Assembly: GCF_018130505.1 (NCBI RefSeq)
Contig: NZ_JAFCKH010000007.1
Location: forward strand, 186,001 to 250,000
Source of the DNA: Bradyrhizobium tropiciagri
GTDB taxonomy: Bacteria > Pseudomonadota > Alphaproteobacteria > Rhizobiales > Xanthobacteraceae
Reading direction: 5' to 3'
DNA: 64,000 nt
Part shown: positions 29,942-38,966 of the stretch, piece by piece
Numbering within the stretch: position 1 is the stretch's first letter
Layout: each line of letters opens with the position of its first letter
Notes under the pieces: generated by a model
What the model was told of the DNA's origin: nothing
Databases searched by the model: none
Seen by the model: the letters and a program-made list of their open reading frames with translations, nothing else
Translations under genes and position numbers: made by a program

Positions 29942-32236
29942 ATGGCGGAGCAGGGCATTACCCCGGGCGGCAAACGCGGCTATGCGGGGACGTGGCCGCC
30001 GCGCGCGGCTGCCCCGGTCGGCGGCTATGTCCCGGCACGGACCAGCATCTGGCCGCCGATCATCGAGACATTGCGGCAATGGGCACGCGCGGAGGCGGGC
30101 GCCGGGCGATTGTTGCCTTGGGTGCCGGTCGCGTTCGGCACCGGCATCGCCTTCTACTTCGCGGCCGAGCACGAGCCGATGCTGTCGGTTGCGGCGAGTG
30201 TCGCGATTGCGCTCTGCGTGCTCGCATTCCTGTTGCGGCGGCGGCGGATGTTTGCTGCCGTCGTGATGCTGGCGGCGGCCGCGGCAGGCTTTGCCACCGC
30301 GACCTGGAAGACCGCGCGCATCGCGCACAATGTGCTGGCGCGGCCGATGTTCTCGGTGGCGCTAACCGGATTCGTCGAGACGCGTGATATCAGAGAGAAG
30401 ACCGATCGCTTCGTGCTGCGCGTGGTCTCGATGGAAAGTCCGCGCGAGACGACAAAACTCGAGCGCGTGCGGCTTTCGGTGAAGAAGGGCGCCGCGCCGG
30501 AGGTGGGCAGCTTCGTCGAACTGAAGGCGCGGCTGTTGCCGCCGCTCGGGCCGCAGCGGCCGGGCTCCTATGATTTTGGGCGCGACCTTTACTTCCAGGG
30601 CATCGGCGCCTCCGGCTTCGTGATGGGTGCGGTCAAGACCAGCGAGCCGCCGGCGAGCGGCGGCCTGAAGCTGCGCTACGCCGCCACCATGCAGGGCCTG
30701 CGCGATGCCATCGATGCGCGAATCCGGACCACGCTCGACGGCGACCGGCGCGCGATCGCGACCGCGCTGCTCACCGGACGGCGCGATGCGATCTCGTCGC
30801 CGGTCAACGATGCGATGTTCATCTCCGGGCTCGGCCATGTGCTGTCGATCTCCGGCTATCACATGGCAGTGGTCGCGGGCGTGGTGTTCTTCGCGGTGCG
30901 CGCGCTGCTCGCGCTGTTTCCGGCACTGACGGCGGGGCAGCCGATCAAGAAATGGGCGGCCGCGGCCGCGCTGTTTGCCGCGGCGTTCTATCTGCTGCTG
31001 TCGGGGGCCGAAGTCGCGACGCAGCGATCGTTCTTCATGACCGCCGTGGTGCTGATCGCTGTCATGGTCGATCGCCGCGCGATCACGTTCCGGACGCTGG
31101 CGGTGGCGGCGCTGATCGTGCTGGCGATCGCGCCGGAGGCGCTGGTGCATCCGAGTTTTCAAATGTCGTTCGCCGCGACGCTCGGCCTGGTCGCGCTGGT
31201 GCAGATCGGGATGCCGAGCCTCCTCGCATCGCCCGATCATTCGGTGACCGCGCGGGTCGCGCTGTGGGGCGGGCGCGAGCTCGTCGTGCTGGTGCTGGCC
31301 TCGCTGGTGGCGGGGCTCGCCACCACGCCCTATGCCGCGTTCCACTTCCATCGCGTGACGCCCTACGGGTTGCTCGCCAATCTCGCGGCGATGCCGGTGG
31401 TGTCGGCGATCGTGATGCCGGCAGGCTTGCTCGGACTGTTGGTGATGCCGTTCGGCTTCGACGGCGTGTTCTGGGCGATCATGGGCGTCGGCATCGACTG
31501 GATGATCGTGGTGACGCAGTGGGTCGCGGCGCTGCCCGGCGCGGTCGGACGGATGGCGGCGTTCGGTGCCGGGCCGCTGATTGCGGCGAGCGCGGGGCTC
31601 ATCCTGCTCGGGCTGCTGCGCACGCCGCTGCGCTGGTCGGGCGCGGCGCTGCTCGTGGTGGCGCTGGTCTGGGCGGTGCGGGCGCCGCTGCCGGACGTGC
31701 TGATCTCCGCCGACGGCCGCAACGTCGCCGTTCGCGGCGGCGACGGTCGGCTGCATCTGATGCACGGCGTCAAGGATGCCTTTCTCGTCAAGGAGTGGCT
31801 GGCGGCGGATGCAGATGCGCGGATGGCCGGCGACCCGTCGCTCGGCGTCGGTGTGTCCTGCGATCCAACCGGCTGCGTGACCAGGGCCGCCGGCGGCGGC
31901 ATCGTCGCGCTGGCGAACCGGCCCGAGGCGCTGGCCGACGATTGCCAGCGGGCGGCGCTGATCGTGACGGCGCGGCCGGTGCCCGCGGGCTGCGCGGCCT
32001 CGGTGATCGATGCCGAGCGGTTGCGGCGCCACGGCGCGCTGACGCTGCGCCGCAGCAGCAGCAGCGACGGTGGCTTTGCGATCGATGCGGTCAAACCGGG
32101 CGGCATCGACCGGCCATGGTCACCGGCGGTTCCCGGCGACGGCGAGAGTGAGACCATCCTGCGCCCGCCTGCCGCAGCGTCGCGGCCGGCGGTCGATGCG
32201 ACGCCGGCCGAGGCCGACGTCCAGCCCGACGACTAG
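29942..32236 (+). CDS. comEC: ComEC/Rec2-family DNA-uptake channel protein
   Basis: A 764-residue polytopic membrane protein. The N-terminal OB-like DUF4131 region (around residues 110-225) is followed by the competence membrane domain with the block ALLTGRRDAISSPVNDAMFISGLGHVLSISGYHMAV, then further helices to about residue 560. The C-terminal part resembles only the start of the metallo-beta-lactamase-like domain, without a zinc HxHxDH motif, so it may be non-catalytic, as in many alphaproteobacterial ComEC. A TTG start 48 bases upstream is possible. DNA uptake is known for the family; competence of this organism is not shown. Confidence 0.9.
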   Translation: MAEQGITPGGKRGYAGTWPPRAAAPVGGYVPARTSIWPPIIETLRQWARAEAGAGRLLPWVPVAFGTGIAFYFAAEHEPMLSVAASVAIALCVLAFLLRRRRMFAAVVMLAAAAAGFATATWKTARIAHNVLARPMFSVALTGFVETRDIREKTDRFVLRVVSMESPRETTKLERVRLSVKKGAAPEVGSFVELKARLLPPLGPQRPGSYDFGRDLYFQGIGASGFVMGAVKTSEPPASGGLKLRYAATMQGLRDAIDARIRTTLDGDRRAIATALLTGRRDAISSPVNDAMFISGLGHVLSISGYHMAVVAGVVFFAVRALLALFPALTAGQPIKKWAAAAALFAAAFYLLLSGAEVATQRSFFMTAVVLIAVMVDRRAITFRTLAVAALIVLAIAPEALVHPSFQMSFAATLGLVALVQIGMPSLLASPDHSVTARVALWGGRELVVLVLASLVAGLATTPYAAFHFHRVTPYGLLANLAAMPVVSAIVMPAGLLGLLVMPFGFDGVFWAIMGVGIDWMIVVTQWVAALPGAVGRMAAFGAGPLIAASAGLILLGLLRTPLRWSGAALLVVALVWAVRAPLPDVLISADGRNVAVRGGDGRLHLMHGVKDAFLVKEWLAADADARMAGDPSLGVGVSCDPTGCVTRAAGGGIVALANRPEALADDCQRAALIVTARPVPAGCAASVIDAERLRRHGALTLRRSSSSDGGFAIDAVKPGGIDRPWSPAVPGDGESETILRPPAAASRPAVDATPAEADVQPDD

Positions 32237-32460
32237 TGTTGCCCGGATGAAGGGTCGACCGGCAGCTCGAACAGGCCGAGATGGTATTCGTCCTCGTCGG
32301 GACCGGCGTCGGGCTTCTTGACGAGGGTGAAGACGGCTTCGGGAAATTGCTGCCAGACCTTGAGGTCTTCGGCGGTCACCGTCAGCCAGCCGAACCGGAA
32401 CATGTAGCGGCCCGGTTCCGTGACGCGTCCAGCCTTTTGCCATGTGACCTTGTCGACCAC
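32233..32460 (-). CDS. small conserved hypothetical protein (GTG start)
   Basis: A 75-residue soluble protein, convergent with comEC and overlapping its stop by four bases. It begins V(M)VDKVTWQKAGRVTEPG and contains MFRFGWLTVTAEDLKVWQQFP. I chose GTG 32460 because GGAAAG lies about 8 bases upstream and the upstream frame is low-complexity Arg/Ala. The family is unknown to me by name. Confidence 0.6.
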   Translation of the reverse strand: MVDKVTWQKAGRVTEPGRYMFRFGWLTVTAEDLKVWQQFPEAVFTLVKKPDAGPDEDEYHLGLFELPVDPSSGQH

Positions 32461-32663
32461 TGCGCAGCTTTCCGAGAATGCACGTCTGTGTGCGGATGAT
32501 GCGCCAAGGTGCCGCCCGGCGCAACCAGCCGCCGCCCAACGCAACCGGCGCCGCTCGACGCAAATCCGCAAGCTGCGCCCCGGAGCCTCAAGGTCCGGGG
32601 TCGCTTGAAATCGCCTTGGTCACCCGCCGCGCAAGCAGACCTCATCCGGCGGAGACGATGCGC

Positions 32664-33092
32664 TCAACCCAAAAACAGCGATGCGAATACGGAGGGCCGC
32701 CGCTCCACGACCTTGGGCTTCTGCTCGACCGGCGGATGCGTTGCCGGCAGCTGCAGCACGGTGCAGCGCTGGCCTTCGACCAGCTGGGTCACCAGCACAT
32801 GGGTGCCGTCGGGGAATTCGACCGCATCGTGATGGCGGTCGGGCACATCGGGCTCGACTTCGTTGAACACGCCGACGCGGAAGCCGATGGTCTTGGTCCA
32901 GATCCAGCGGCTGTCGTAGCGGACGTTCTCGGCGAAGGCGAGCTCGGTGCCCGGCAGCATGCAGACCGCGACGTTGGGATCGGTCTCCGAAGCAAAACCG
33001 CGGGTCGACGTGCCGCGGAATGTCGTGCTGATCAGCGTCTCTCCGACGACGGCGGGACGCGATTGCACCGCGTGCAGGCTATAGTCACACAT
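32664..33092 (-). CDS. conserved hypothetical protein (MCDYSLH-type)
   Basis: A 142-residue protein starting MCDYSLHAVQSRPA, with two central blocks GFASETDPNVAVCMLPGTELAF and FRVGVFNEVEPDVPDRHHDAVEFPDG. The ATG at 33092 has AGAGGAG at good spacing; the upstream extension is not coding-like. I recall similar proteins in Bradyrhizobium and related bacteria, but no function. It lies between the 75-residue gene and lexA on the same strand, 203 bases from the 75-residue gene and 247 bases downstream of lexA, so a separate promoter is likely. Confidence 0.68.
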   Translation of the reverse strand: MCDYSLHAVQSRPAVVGETLISTTFRGTSTRGFASETDPNVAVCMLPGTELAFAENVRYDSRWIWTKTIGFRVGVFNEVEPDVPDRHHDAVEFPDGTHVLVTQLVEGQRCTVLQLPATHPPVEQKPKVVERRPSVFASLFLG

Positions 33093-33339
33093 CGGATGGC
33101 TCCTCTGTCGAGGTAGCGACCCGTGCCTCTCCTTGAGGCGCAGGCCTCTACCAGAGTGGACGATAGCGAACGAGTGTTTCCTCGTTTCGAGGCGATTGTA
33201 CGACTGGCCGCGAAAAGCCCCGATCACAAACGCGCTACACGGCGCGCCGGCGGTATCGGGGCGCATCCGGGTGAAAAATCACGCGCTGCGCTATACGTTC
33301 AAGCAACGGTCCGATGTGTCGCTCCGTTCCTTCGCGGCT

Positions 33340-34044
33340 TCAGTATTTGCGATAGAGTCCGATCAGCTTGCCCTGGATGCGAACGCGGTTCGGCGGCAGG
33401 ATGCGCACTTCGTAGGCGGTGTTGGCCGGCTCGAGCGCGATCGACGCACCGCGGCGGCGGAAGCGCTTCAAGGTGGCTTCCTCCTCGTCGATCAGCGCCA
33501 CCACGATGTCGCCGGTATTGGCGGTGTCGTTGCGCTGGATCAAGGCCATGTCGCCGTCGAGGATGCCGGCATCGACCATCGAGTCGCCGCGGACCTCCAG
33601 TGCGTAATGCTCGCCGGAGCCGAGCATGTCCGGCGGCACGCTGATGGTGTGGCTGCGGGTCTGCAGCGCCTCGATCGGGGTACCGGCCGCGATCCGGCCC
33701 ATCACCGGCACGGCGACCGGGCGGTTGCCGTCGTCCTCGGCGACCGGCGGCGTGCTGGCGCGCCGGCCGAGCGTGCCTTCGATGACGCTCGGCGTAAAGC
33801 CGCGGCGGCCGTTGGCGCCGCCGGCGGACAATTCGGGAAGCTTGATCACCTCGATCGCGCGGGCGCGGTTCGGCAGGCGACGGATGAAGCCGCGCTCTTC
33901 CAGCGCGGTGATGAGCCGATGGATACCGGACTTCGAGCGCAGGTCGAGCGCATCCTTCATCTCGTCGAACGAGGGGGGTACGCCGGCCTCTTTCAGACGT
34001 TCATTGATGAAACGCAGAAGTTCGTACTGTTTGCGCGTGAGCAT
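33340..34044 (-). CDS. lexA: SOS repressor LexA
   Basis: A 234-residue repressor and self-cleaving protease. The N-terminal winged helix covers residues 1-65 with [18 protein letters not shown]. The self-cleavage site is Ala120-Gly121 in RIAAGTPIE, and the Ser/Lys dyad is S155 (in GDSMVDAG) and K193 (in ATLKRF). The linker between the two domains is longer than in E. coli LexA (202 aa), as usual in alphaproteobacteria. A GTTC-N7-GTTC box lies upstream, so it is autoregulated, and the same motif occurs in front of the micropeptide gene at 3553. Confidence 0.97.
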   Translation of the reverse strand: MLTRKQYELLRFINERLKEAGVPPSFDEMKDALDLRSKSGIHRLITALEERGFIRRLPNRARAIEVIKLPELSAGGANGRRGFTPSVIEGTLGRRASTPPVAEDDGNRPVAVPVMGRIAAGTPIEALQTRSHTISVPPDMLGSGEHYALEVRGDSMVDAGILDGDMALIQRNDTANTGDIVVALIDEEEATLKRFRRRGASIALEPANTAYEVRILPPNRVRIQGKLIGLYRKY

Positions 34045-34191
34045 CTCGAGTATTCCCCCGGTTTGATAGCGTCGTTCGATTCCGAGACCTCGGAAGACCC
34101 GACCTCAGGAGCGCGCGGCTCGCGAAGATCTAGGGTGGCCTCCCGATTGTGGGCACCAGTACTCGAAACAAATCATGAACGGACACTATAT

Positions 34192-34206
34192 GTTCGATAT
34201 GTGTTC
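34192..34206 (-). promoter_or_regulatory. LexA (SOS) box upstream of lexA
   Basis: GTTC-GATATGT-GTTC on the plus strand, the known alphaproteobacterial direct-repeat SOS motif. It lies about 150 bases before the lexA start in an AT-richer stretch that probably holds the promoter. Confidence 0.85.
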
Positions 34207-34269
34207 CGCAACCACTTAATTTCAGGTGAACGTAACCGGCAAACCTCTAACGAAGAGGGCCGCGATGCC

Positions 34270-35481
34270 TCACTCCGGCACGATCAGGATCTCGCAATGC
34301 TCGCCTTTGGCGGCGGCTGGCGCGAACGGCGGACGGATGAGAAGTGCCCCTGCCGCAGCGAGATTCCCGAGCAGCGAGCTGTCCTGCTTGTTCACCGGCG
34401 TTGCGATCAGCGCGCCATCCTCGCGCTCCTCGATATGCGCGCGCAGATAGTCCTCGCGCTGGTCGTTGGCGGCGAGATCGCGGCCGAGCAGCGCACGCTC
34501 GCGGACGTGATGAATAGCCTTGCGGCCGCTCAAAGCCCGAATCAACGGCACCAGAAACAGGTAGGCGCAGACATAGGACGACACCGGATTGCCGGGCAGG
34601 CCGATCACCCGCATCGCGCCGAGGCGGCCGTGCATCATCGGCTTGCCGGGCCGCATCGCGATCCGCCAGAACGCCATGCTGACGCCCTCGGCCTCCAGCG
34701 ACTGCTTGACGAGGTCGTGGTCGCCGACCGAGGCGCCGCCGGTGGTGATCAGGACGTCGGCGCCGGCGTCCCGTGCGCGGCGAATCCCGGAGGTGGTCGA
34801 CGCGACCGTGTCGGCGGCGATCCCGAGATCGATGGTGTCGGCGCCCTCGGCGCGCGCCAGCGCCCGCAGCGCGTAGCCGTTGGAATAGACGATCTGGCCG
34901 GGACCCGGCACGGAGCCCGGCATCACCAGCTCGTCGCCGGTGGCGAGCACCGCGACCTTCGGACGGCGGTGCACCGCGAGTTCCGGATAGTTCATCGATG
35001 CGGCGAGCGAGAGCGCGCGGTCGGAGAGGCGGCTGCCGCCGGTCAGCAGCACGTCACCTTCGCGGAAATCCACCCCGGCGGGGCGGATATGCCGCCCGGC
35101 CGCCGCGGCTTCGGTGATGGTGATGTGGTCGCCGTCGACCCGGGTGTCCTCCTGGATGATCACCGCATCGGCGCCGGCAGGGATCACGCCGCCGGTGAAG
35201 ATCCGCACCGCTTCGCCCGGGCCGACCGTCCGCTCGAACGGCCGCCCGGCGGCGACTTCGCCGATCACCTTCAGCCGCGCCGACAGGTCGGACGCATCGA
35301 TCGCGCGCACGGCGTAGCCGTCCATCGCCGACATCGCCTCCGGCGGCTGGGTGCGGCGCGCTGCGAGATCGCGCGCCAGCGTGCGGTGGTAGGCGGCATC
35401 GAGCGCGACCATCTCCTCAGGCAGCGGCTCGGCACCGGCGAGAATGGCTGACAGGGCATCGGCAACCGGCATCAAGGCCAC
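34270..35481 (-). CDS. moeA: molybdopterin molybdenumtransferase MoeA
   Basis: A 403-residue enzyme that inserts molybdate into adenylylated molybdopterin. It shows the MoeA pattern SAMDGYAVRA near residue 55, GEAVRIFTGGVIPAGADAV, and the MoCF-binding block DVLITTGGASVGDHDLVK, then PGKPMMHGRLG and GLPGNPVSS. The start is GTG 35481, supported by GAGGAG 8 bases upstream; an internal ATG 9 bases later is the alternative. In related genomes moaC lies directly upstream; here it is about 18 kb away. Confidence 0.95.
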   Translation of the reverse strand: MALMPVADALSAILAGAEPLPEEMVALDAAYHRTLARDLAARRTQPPEAMSAMDGYAVRAIDASDLSARLKVIGEVAAGRPFERTVGPGEAVRIFTGGVIPAGADAVIIQEDTRVDGDHITITEAAAAGRHIRPAGVDFREGDVLLTGGSRLSDRALSLAASMNYPELAVHRRPKVAVLATGDELVMPGSVPGPGQIVYSNGYALRALARAEGADTIDLGIAADTVASTTSGIRRARDAGADVLITTGGASVGDHDLVKQSLEAEGVSMAFWRIAMRPGKPMMHGRLGAMRVIGLPGNPVSSYVCAYLFLVPLIRALSGRKAIHHVRERALLGRDLAANDQREDYLRAHIEEREDGALIATPVNKQDSSLLGNLAAAGALLIRPPFAPAAAKGEHCEILIVPE

Positions 35482-35503
35482 GCTGAGACTCCTCGATTCA
35501 AAC

Positions 35504-35558
35504 GCTCAAATTCCAGAGCTCAAATTCCACAGCTCAAATTCCAAGAGCTCAAATTCCA
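35504..35558. repeat. four tandem copies of a 14-15 bp unit at a gene end
   Basis: GCTCAAATTCCA occurs at 35504, 35518, 35532 and 35547 with 2-3 base spacers. On the minus strand the unit reads TGGAATTTGAGC and includes the last codons and the TGA of the HAD gene; three further copies follow the stop. The array fills the gap before moeA. Confidence 0.9.
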
Positions 35559-36175
35559 AGCGCGGTCAGCGCCCTTGCCACGTCATCCATCGATGTCACG
35601 TGGACGGCATGAAGGCCGCGCGCCCGCGCACCTTCGATGTTGGCGGCCGAGTCGTCGAAGAACAGGATCCGCGACGCCGGCACGCCGATCTCCTTTACCA
35701 CATGATCATAGGCCTCGGCGTCGGGTTTGCGGAACCCGATGGTCGAGGACAGGAAGACGGTGCGGAAGTGGCTGAGCACCTCGGCATACTGCTTCGAGAA
35801 ATATGCGATATGGGCCGGGTTGGTGTTGGAGAACGCATAAAGCGGCAGCCGCTTGCCGGCCGACGCGAGCATCGCCGCGATCCCCGGCATCTCGCCGGTG
35901 AAGATCGCGTTCCAACCCTCGAGGAACTGGGCGTCGGTGATGCCGATGTCGAGCGTGCCGCGCAGGTTCGCAAAGAACGCGGCGTCGTCGATCCGGCCGA
36001 TCTCGTGATGCTTGAAACTGTCGTCGACGACGAAGCGCGAGGCGAGGTCGTCCGGCAGGCAGCCGGCATGCGTCGCCCAGCTCGCCATCACCCTGTCGAA
36101 GCTGATGTCGAGCACGACCCGGCCGATATCGAACAGCAGCACGTCGACGGAATTGGGGGAGAGCGAGGAGGTCAT
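35549..36175 (-). CDS. HAD-family phosphatase, YihX-like
   Basis: A 208-residue HAD subfamily IA hydrolase. Motif I is DVLLFDIGRVVLDISFDRV; the second Asp of the usual DxD is Gly, as in E. coli YihX (glucose-1-phosphatase, FDLGNV). Motif II is AFSNTN, motif III Lys in IGFRKPDAEAYDHV, and motif IV FFDDSAANIEGAR. A helical cap covers about residues 20-90. ATG 36175 is chosen because the upstream frame runs through intergenic repeats. Substrate is likely a sugar phosphate, by analogy. It lies 67 bases upstream of moeA on the same strand. Confidence 0.85.
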   Translation of the reverse strand: MTSSLSPNSVDVLLFDIGRVVLDISFDRVMASWATHAGCLPDDLASRFVVDDSFKHHEIGRIDDAAFFANLRGTLDIGITDAQFLEGWNAIFTGEMPGIAAMLASAGKRLPLYAFSNTNPAHIAYFSKQYAEVLSHFRTVFLSSTIGFRKPDAEAYDHVVKEIGVPASRILFFDDSAANIEGARARGLHAVHVTSMDDVARALTALGI

Positions 36176-36267
36176 TGCGCGACCGGTGTACGAGAATTGC
36201 GGGGTGGCGGCAATGGAGTCGATGGGGTGGGGCGACCGTACGAACCGGCGCCCGACTCTCTCCGCTC

Positions 36268-36293
36268 GTCGTCCTGGCTTTCGCCAGGACGAC
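36268..36293. repeat. GTCGTCCTGGC palindrome
   Basis: A perfect 11-bp inverted repeat GTCGTCCTGGC / GCCAGGACGAC with loop TTTC, in the 364-base gap 36176-36540. It has the look of a dispersed Bradyrhizobium intergenic element (from memory). The gap holds no gene. Confidence 0.6.
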
Positions 36294-36324
36294 AGTGTTG
36301 TGCGAGCGCCAGCCACACCTGCGG

Positions 36325-36429
36325 TGTCATCACCCGGCTTGACCGGGTGATCCAGTATTCCAGAGACGGTCGTGATTGGACCGAGAGGCCGCGGCGTACT
36401 GGATCGCCCGGTCGAGCCGGGCGATGACA
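36325..36429. repeat. REP/BIME-like paired palindromes
   Basis: Two 33-base arms in inverted orientation (36325-36357 and 36397-36429) start TGTCATC-C-CCCGGCT and end GATCCAGTA. Each arm is itself a hairpin (CACCCGG.TTGACCGGGTG; CGCCCGG.CGAGCCGGGCG), separated by 39 bases. This is the arrangement of bacterial interspersed mosaic elements. Confidence 0.75.
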
Positions 36430-36540
36430 GCTGGGATGGGGATGTAGTTTCGCATTCTCGCGACATGGTCGTCCGAGCTCTGCACATCCATACGAAAATC
36501 CGGAGCAGGATAAACAGAAATGGACGCGGAAGCGGGGATC

Positions 36541-36780
36541 CTAGTGCCTCGCTCTGCCATTGTGAAAAACCAATGCGGCATGAAACAGTGGATCGGTGCC
36601 GGTGCGGACCTCGACCGCCACATCATCGTCTCGGCCATGCATGCTCGCGGCGTCGCGGGCCAACACCGCCAATGTGTGCGCCGCTTCCATCTCGGCCGCG
36701 CGCTGGTCTGGCAGATCCAATCCTTCCTCATCGGGGTAGAGGCCGGTTCCATCTCTAATGTCGAAGAAATAGCGCGTCAT
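36541..36780 (-). CDS. DUF6894-type small protein
   Basis: A 79-residue acidic soluble protein beginning MTRYFFDIRDGTGLYPDEEG with LPDQRAAEMEAAHTLAVLARD following. This pattern (RYFFDIxDG, then DxxGxxLxD and EA) is the DUF6894 family, common in many copies in Bradyrhizobium. Function unknown. GAGGAAAG precedes the ATG. It ends before the repeats that follow the HAD gene start. Confidence 0.8.
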   Translation of the reverse strand: MTRYFFDIRDGTGLYPDEEGLDLPDQRAAEMEAAHTLAVLARDAASMHGRDDDVAVEVRTGTDPLFHAALVFHNGRARH

Positions 36781-36923
36781 GTGACGCTTTCCTCACCGAG
36801 GGGGGGTAGCACCGTCATGGCAACGAGGGGCGTTCGGAAACAGTTCCTAGGCCAACGGCATCGCCTCAGCTCAAATCACAACCCGGACGGGTCGTGGTGA
36901 GCCTTTGCTCACCGGGGTCTTGC

Positions 36924-36952
36924 TTGCACCGGCCTGCCGACGACCCTATGTT
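36924..36952 (+). promoter_or_regulatory. candidate cspA promoter with long leader
   Basis: TTGCAC (36924-36929), a 17-base spacer and TATGTT (36947-36952). Transcription from here would give a leader of about 115 bases before the cold-shock gene, a typical feature of cold-regulated csp mRNAs. Confidence 0.5.
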
Positions 36953-37072
36953 ATCGTTATTCGATTAGCCGCCGTGCCTTTTTGAATGTGCCCGCGGGCT
37001 ACTTTCCGAAGACATCGCACCAGTTGAATCCGGCCGCAGACCGGCCGAGCGAAACGTACTTTGGAGAAGAAA

Positions 37073-37282
37073 ATGGCGACAGGCACAGTGAAGTGGTTCA
37101 ACGGCCAAAAGGGCTATGGGTTCATCCAGCCGAGCGACGGCAGCAAGGATGTGTTCGTGCATATCAGCGCAGTCGAGCGTGCGGGCTTTAGCGGTCTCGC
37201 CGAAGGCCAGCGCGTCAACTACGAGATCAGGACCGACCGGAAGAGCGGGAAAGACAGCGCGGATAATCTTTCTCTCGCATAG
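37073..37282 (+). CDS. cspA: cold-shock domain protein
   Basis: A 69-residue single OB-fold nucleic-acid chaperone. RNP1 is KGYGFIQP and RNP2 is VFVHISAV; the start [10 protein letters not shown] is characteristic. It prevents RNA secondary structure and can antiterminate. TTTGGAGAAG precedes ATG 37073; a TTG 12 bases upstream is less likely. The symbol is generic, since bacteria of this group carry several csp paralogues. A terminator follows. Confidence 0.93.
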   Translation: MATGTVKWFNGQKGYGFIQPSDGSKDVFVHISAVERAGFSGLAEGQRVNYEIRTDRKSGKDSADNLSLA

Positions 37283-37292
37283 AGCGCGCTCG

Positions 37293-37370
37293 TCATTCCA
37301 CGGATGTACTGGAATGATCGCGGCGGAATGATCATGGCTCGCTCGATCCCGGATTGAGCGAGCCTTGTTT
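37293..37370 (+). terminator. hairpin pair and terminator after cspA
   Basis: TCATTCCA/TGGAATGA (37293-37317) is followed by a 9-bp stem GGCTCGCTC/GAGCGAGCC (37336-37364) and TTGTTT. The second is a good rho-independent terminator. Confidence 0.75.
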
Positions 37371-37390
37371 CCTGCAGACAAGGATCGGCG

Positions 37391-37618
37391 ATGGACGGGA
37401 AGAAGGTGCTCTCGCCTACGAGCGTCGCGCGTGCTGAACGGCAGCGTGTGGCTGCGGAAGAAGGCGCGCGAGCGATGGCCGAGATCGACCGTGAGGCCGT
37501 TGCGGTCCGCAAGAACATGGAACGGCTCCGCCTGTTGAGGGAAGCCAAGCAGGCGGCGGACGCCGGTGCTCAAGCAGATGCCCCCGACGTCAAGAAGAAG
37601 CGCACGAAGACCGTGTGA
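37391..37618 (+). CDS. small charged helical protein, hypothetical
   Basis: A 75-residue, highly charged, mostly helical protein (LSPTSVARAERQRVAAEEG, then RKNMERLRLLREAKQ) with a basic tail KKKRTKTV. It may form a coiled coil. I recall close relatives in Bradyrhizobium but no function. It lies 20 bases after the cspA terminator and so is probably expressed on its own. Confidence 0.65.
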   Translation: MDGKKVLSPTSVARAERQRVAAEEGARAMAEIDREAVAVRKNMERLRLLREAKQAADAGAQADAPDVKKKRTKTV

Positions 37619-37836
37619 TCTCCACGATCGAAGACCTCCAAATGGCTGATCGCGACCGCGGCAATAGCTGATGCTGGCAAGCATCCTCGTCGCAGGTTTG
37701 GCGCGCCGGCGCATAACAAAGCGCGATAGCTGCTAGACACATCCTCGTCTACCGTCCGGCGCCGCTGCAAGTTATCACCGCCAGCAATGAATCCCGCTAC
37801 CCAATCCCGCACATGATGAGCCTGCAGGAGCAGTCG

Positions 37837-38751
37837 ATGCGTTTGCCTCCCGTTCTTTTGGCCGTTCCTTTGGCCTTCGCGCTCGCTGCGAGCCCGGCGG
37901 CCGCCGAAGAGCTGTCCGGCACGCTGCAGAAGGTCAAGGAGACGAAGAAGATCACGCTCGGCTATCAGGAGGCGTCCGTTCCGTTCAACTATCTCGATGA
38001 CCAGCAGCGGCCGATCGGCTTTGCGCTCGATATCTGCCTGAAGATCGTCGATGCGGTGAAGCAGCAGCTCGGCACGCCGGATATCGCGGTCGACTACCTC
38101 CCGGTGACCTCGTCGAACCGGATCCCGCTGATGGTGAACGGAACGATCGATCTGCATTGCTCGGCCACCACCAACAGCGCCGATCGCCAGAAGCAGGTCA
38201 CCTTCACCAACACGCACTTCCTCAGTGCGACGAAATTTGCCGCGAAGAAGTCATCCGGCATCAACACCATCGATGACCTGAAGGGCAAGTCGGTGACCGC
38301 GGTGGCGGGCTCGGTCAACCTGACGCAGCTCATCAAGGTCAATGCCGAGCGCAAGCTCGGCGTCAACGTCCTGCCGGCCAAGGACCAGGCCGAGGCTTTC
38401 CTGATGCTGGAGACCGATCGCGCCCAGGCCTATGCGCTCGACGACGTGCAGCTCTACGTGGCGATTGCGCGATCGAAGCAGCCGGCGCTCTACATGGTCA
38501 GCGAGGAGGCGTTCTCGAAGGCGGAGCCGTTCGGGATCATGCTGCGCCGGGAGGACGCGCCCTTCAAAGCGCTGGCCGACCGCGCCACCGCGGAGCTCTA
38601 CAAGAGCCCGGAGATCGAGGTCATGTACCGCAAGTGGCTGGAAGCGCCGACGCCGCCGAACGGCATCAACTACAATGTTCCGATGTCGCCGGCGCTGCGC
38701 AACGCGTTCAGCAATCCGAGTTCGAGCTACGATCCGGATGTGTACGAGTAA
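37837..38751 (+). CDS. periplasmic amino-acid-binding protein (GltI-like), orphan
   Basis: A 304-residue solute-binding protein of ABC transporters, family 3. The signal peptide runs to about residue 24 (cleavage near AAA-EE). The mature part starts GTLQKVKETKKITLGYQEASVPF and contains PIGFALDICLKIV, DLHCSATTNSADRQKQVTF and VTAVAGSVNLTQL, as in glutamate/aspartate-binding GltI. GGAG lies 8 bases before ATG 37837; an earlier in-frame ATG at 37813 is possible. No permease or ATPase gene is adjacent. Confidence 0.88.
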   Translation: MRLPPVLLAVPLAFALAASPAAAEELSGTLQKVKETKKITLGYQEASVPFNYLDDQQRPIGFALDICLKIVDAVKQQLGTPDIAVDYLPVTSSNRIPLMVNGTIDLHCSATTNSADRQKQVTFTNTHFLSATKFAAKKSSGINTIDDLKGKSVTAVAGSVNLTQLIKVNAERKLGVNVLPAKDQAEAFLMLETDRAQAYALDDVQLYVAIARSKQPALYMVSEEAFSKAEPFGIMLRREDAPFKALADRATAELYKSPEIEVMYRKWLEAPTPPNGINYNVPMSPALRNAFSNPSSSYDPDVYE

Positions 38752-38966
38752 GGCTCCGAAGGAGTCGATTGCGGCGGGCGCGACGTCGGGTGAGGGTGCA
38801 CCCGGGGAGCTCCTGCGACGCGCGTTGCCTAGACATCGTTGGAGACGAAAAATCTTGGATTCGGAGTAGCCGGGCGACAATGGCTGTTGCAACTCGGCGG
38901 TGTACCACGTTTCTATTTCAATTCTCGCAGTGGTTGTGTTAGCTTGCGCCTATATACGGGGGCAGC

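Noticed and set aside
32120-32563. 147-codon minus-strand frame overlapping the comEC end
   Set aside because: It overlaps comEC and is in a different frame from the better-supported 75-residue gene with a GTG start.
35504-35558. tandem repeats as a CRISPR array
   Set aside because: The spacers are only 2-3 bases, the units are 12-15 bp, and no cas genes are near.
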